The position numbers and the translations under genes were made by a program. Source: a bacterium (lineage in GTDB: Bacteria; UBA9089; JASEGY01). Taken from it: a DNA stretch of 5,893 nucleotides. Positions 4,931-5,893 of this stretch are shown here, piece after piece. Position 1 is the stretch's first letter; each line of letters opens with the position of its first letter. The DNA is taken from positions 1 through 5,893 of the forward strand of contig JASEGY010000241.1 in the NCBI GenBank assembly GCA_030019105.1, written 5' to 3'. Below the pieces are notes generated by a model. It was given only the letters and a program-made list of their open reading frames with translations. It was not told the origin of the DNA and ran no database searches.

Positions 4931-5807
4931 GATCAAGATTTCTGCTCCGGCTAAAATAAACCTGTGCCTGAATGTATTGGGGAGAAGGGATGATGGCTAC
5001 CATGAGATTTCTTCGATTATGCAGTCGGTGGCCCTTTTTGATACCCTTATTTTTACCCCTATCTTCCAGAGAGTAATTGAAGTAGATTGTCAGGGGTTAA
5101 ATATTCCGCCGGAGCAAAATTTAGCTTACCGGGCGGCCACTAAGTTGGCTCGAATAGCTTCCGTGGGGTATGGGGCCAGAATTAGAATTGAAAAGGCGAT
5201 ACCGGTCGCGGCCGGTCTTGCGGGAGGAAGCAGCGATGCGGCGGCGGCTTTGATTGGGTTAAATAAATTATGGTCGTTAAACCTGACTTATGATGAACTC
5301 TGCCGGATAGCATCCGAACTTGGCTCTGATGTCCCTTTTTGTCTAAGGCCAGGAACGGCGTTAGCCGAAGGGAGAGGCACAAAACTTACGCCCCTTCGCC
5401 TTGGAATGGCCTTTTGGGTTATCTTGATTAATCCTGATCAAGAGGTCTCTACTTCTAATATCTATCAGGCTATAGACTTGAATTTGACCAATCAGGGGCC
5501 GGATATTAAATCAATGTTGGTGGCTATGGAAGAAGGTGATCTTTCGGCCATAGCTGAAAATCTTTATAATGACCTGGAACAGGTAACGGCCAGGCAATAT
5601 CCGGTTGTTTTATCCCTCAAACGCAGGTTGATAGAGGCCGGTGCAATGGGGGCATTGATGTCCGGTTCGGGGCCAACGGTATTTGGTCTGGCCCGGGATA
5701 GAGAAAAAGCCGCAGCTATTGCCGCTAGATTGAGGGAAGGGAAAGAGAAAGTAATAGTTGTGGAAACCTATAATCCGGAAGACAGAAGTCAGAAGACAGA
5801 AATGTAA
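4917..5807 (+). CDS. ispE: 4-diphosphocytidyl-2-C-methyl-D-erythritol kinase, apparent non-AUG start
   Basis: A cytosolic GHMP-family kinase that phosphorylates the 2-hydroxyl of CDP-methylerythritol with ATP in the MEP isoprenoid pathway. Numbered from ATA 4917 (296 aa), the PAKINL motif is at 11-16 with catalytic K13. GRRDDGYHEI follows, then the ATP loop PVAAGLAGGSSDAAA at about 96-110, catalytic D138 in LGSDVPF, and the C-terminal GALMSGSGPTVFGL motif at about 245-258. The frame has no ATG, GTG or TTG between the TAA at 4914-4916 and TTG 4977, and starting at that TTG would delete PAKINL and the catalytic lysine. Candidate starts are ATA 4917 (best Shine-Dalgarno), ATC 4932 (one base after the upstream TGA, giving the family-like MKISAPAKINL) and ATT 4938; a base error is the alternative. 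The last eight codons lie in a heptad repeat and form a non-family tail. Function is certain; the start is not. Confidence 0.9.
   Translation: MFTSEIKISAPAKINLCLNVLGRRDDGYHEISSIMQSVALFDTLIFTPIFQRVIEVDCQGLNIPPEQNLAYRAATKLARIASVGYGARIRIEKAIPVAAGLAGGSSDAAAALIGLNKLWSLNLTYDELCRIASELGSDVPFCLRPGTALAEGRGTKLTPLRLGMAFWVILINPDQEVSTSNIYQAIDLNLTNQGPDIKSMLVAMEEGDLSAIAENLYNDLEQVTARQYPVVLSLKRRLIEAGAMGALMSGSGPTVFGLARDREKAAAIAARLREGKEKVIVVETYNPEDRSQKTEM
5781..5801. repeat. Heptad tandem repeat array 4 inside the ispE 3' end
   Basis: gacagaa (5781-5787), gtcagaa (5788-5794) and gacagaa (5795-5801), preceded by a half-matching tccggaa (5774-5780). It encodes the final residues EDRSQKTE of IspE, just before Met and the stop. 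Because seven is not a multiple of three, the encoded peptide is not itself repetitive. Confidence 0.65.
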
Positions 5808-5822
5808 ATAGAGAGTCGAGTC

Positions 5823-5830
5823 CTTTTTTT
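5823..5830 (+). terminator. T-run after ispE without a clear stem
   Basis: Eight Ts follow ispE by 15 bases, where an intrinsic terminator would be expected. The preceding bases form a direct repeat (gagtc, gagtc) rather than a stem, so I cannot support a complete intrinsic terminator. Confidence 0.2.
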
Positions 5831-5836
5831 AATGGC

Positions 5837-5871
5837 ATCGAATATCGAATATCGAATAAAGAATTTCGAAT
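5837..5871. repeat. Heptad tandem repeat array 5 (atcgaat)
   Basis: Five units in exact 7-base register: atcgaat (5837-5843), atcgaat (5844-5850), atcgaat (5851-5857), aaagaat (5858-5864) and ttcgaat (5865-5871), followed by a fading unit tatgagg. It lies in the gap downstream of ispE and is the cleanest array in the window. No gene is visible between it and the window end. Confidence 0.85.
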
Positions 5872-5893
5872 TATGAGGTCTTGTTCCCCTTTT

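Noticed and set aside
4977..4979. TTG 4977 as the ispE start
   Set aside because: It would delete PAKINL and the catalytic lysine, which are encoded in the same open frame just upstream, and no ribosome binding site precedes it.
79..5871. CRISPR array
   Set aside because: The repeats are about seven bases, directly adjacent, with no spacers of regular length, and no cas genes are present.

Overview
The window looks like chromosomal DNA of a Gram-negative-type bacterium. Every supported gene lies on the + strand, GC is moderate (mid-40s percent by eye), one gene encodes a signal-peptide-bearing probable outer-membrane beta-barrel, and ispE points to the non-mevalonate isoprenoid pathway. I cannot assign a phylum. 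Frequent TTG starts and gene ends decorated with short degenerate repeats recall uncultivated or environmental lineages, but that is only an impression.

Layout. Bases 1-135 hold the unidentified tail of upstream sequence, a degenerate heptad repeat array and the atpF ribosome binding site. Bases 136-2680 carry atpF-atpH-atpA (ATP synthase b, delta and alpha), tightly packed and translationally coupled. The cluster stops there: instead of atpG-atpD-atpC there is a 143-base gap. That gap holds a 16-codon ORF resembling the beginning of a four-helix-bundle (23S rRNA intervening-sequence type) protein, enclosed by a long imperfect inverted repeat whose right arm is a heptad array. A stand-alone trpC (2824-3618) follows, with its ATG only two bases after the array. 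Bases 3619-3776 contain a strong palindrome and a weak promoter candidate. Then come two small genes of unknown function: 59 aa with a C-terminal four-cysteine cluster, and 65 aa. A beta-barrel gene (4283-4927 plus stop) overlaps or abuts ispE.

The two most interesting signals are the following. (1) Six blocks of tandem repeats, each with a period of about 7 bases but with different unit sequences, sit at gene ends and intergenic gaps; one has become the coding C-terminus of ispE. (2) ispE has no ATG, GTG or TTG upstream of its catalytic PAKINL motif. The reading frame requires an AUA, AUC or AUU start (or a sequence error), and a strong Shine-Dalgarno lies at ideal distance from an ATA codon inside the end of the beta-barrel gene.

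Functionally the window is mostly housekeeping: ATP synthase stalk and catalytic-head subunits, tryptophan biosynthesis and isoprenoid biosynthesis, with an envelope protein and two small unknowns between. I found no convincing defence system, CRISPR array, transposase, tRNA or rRNA.
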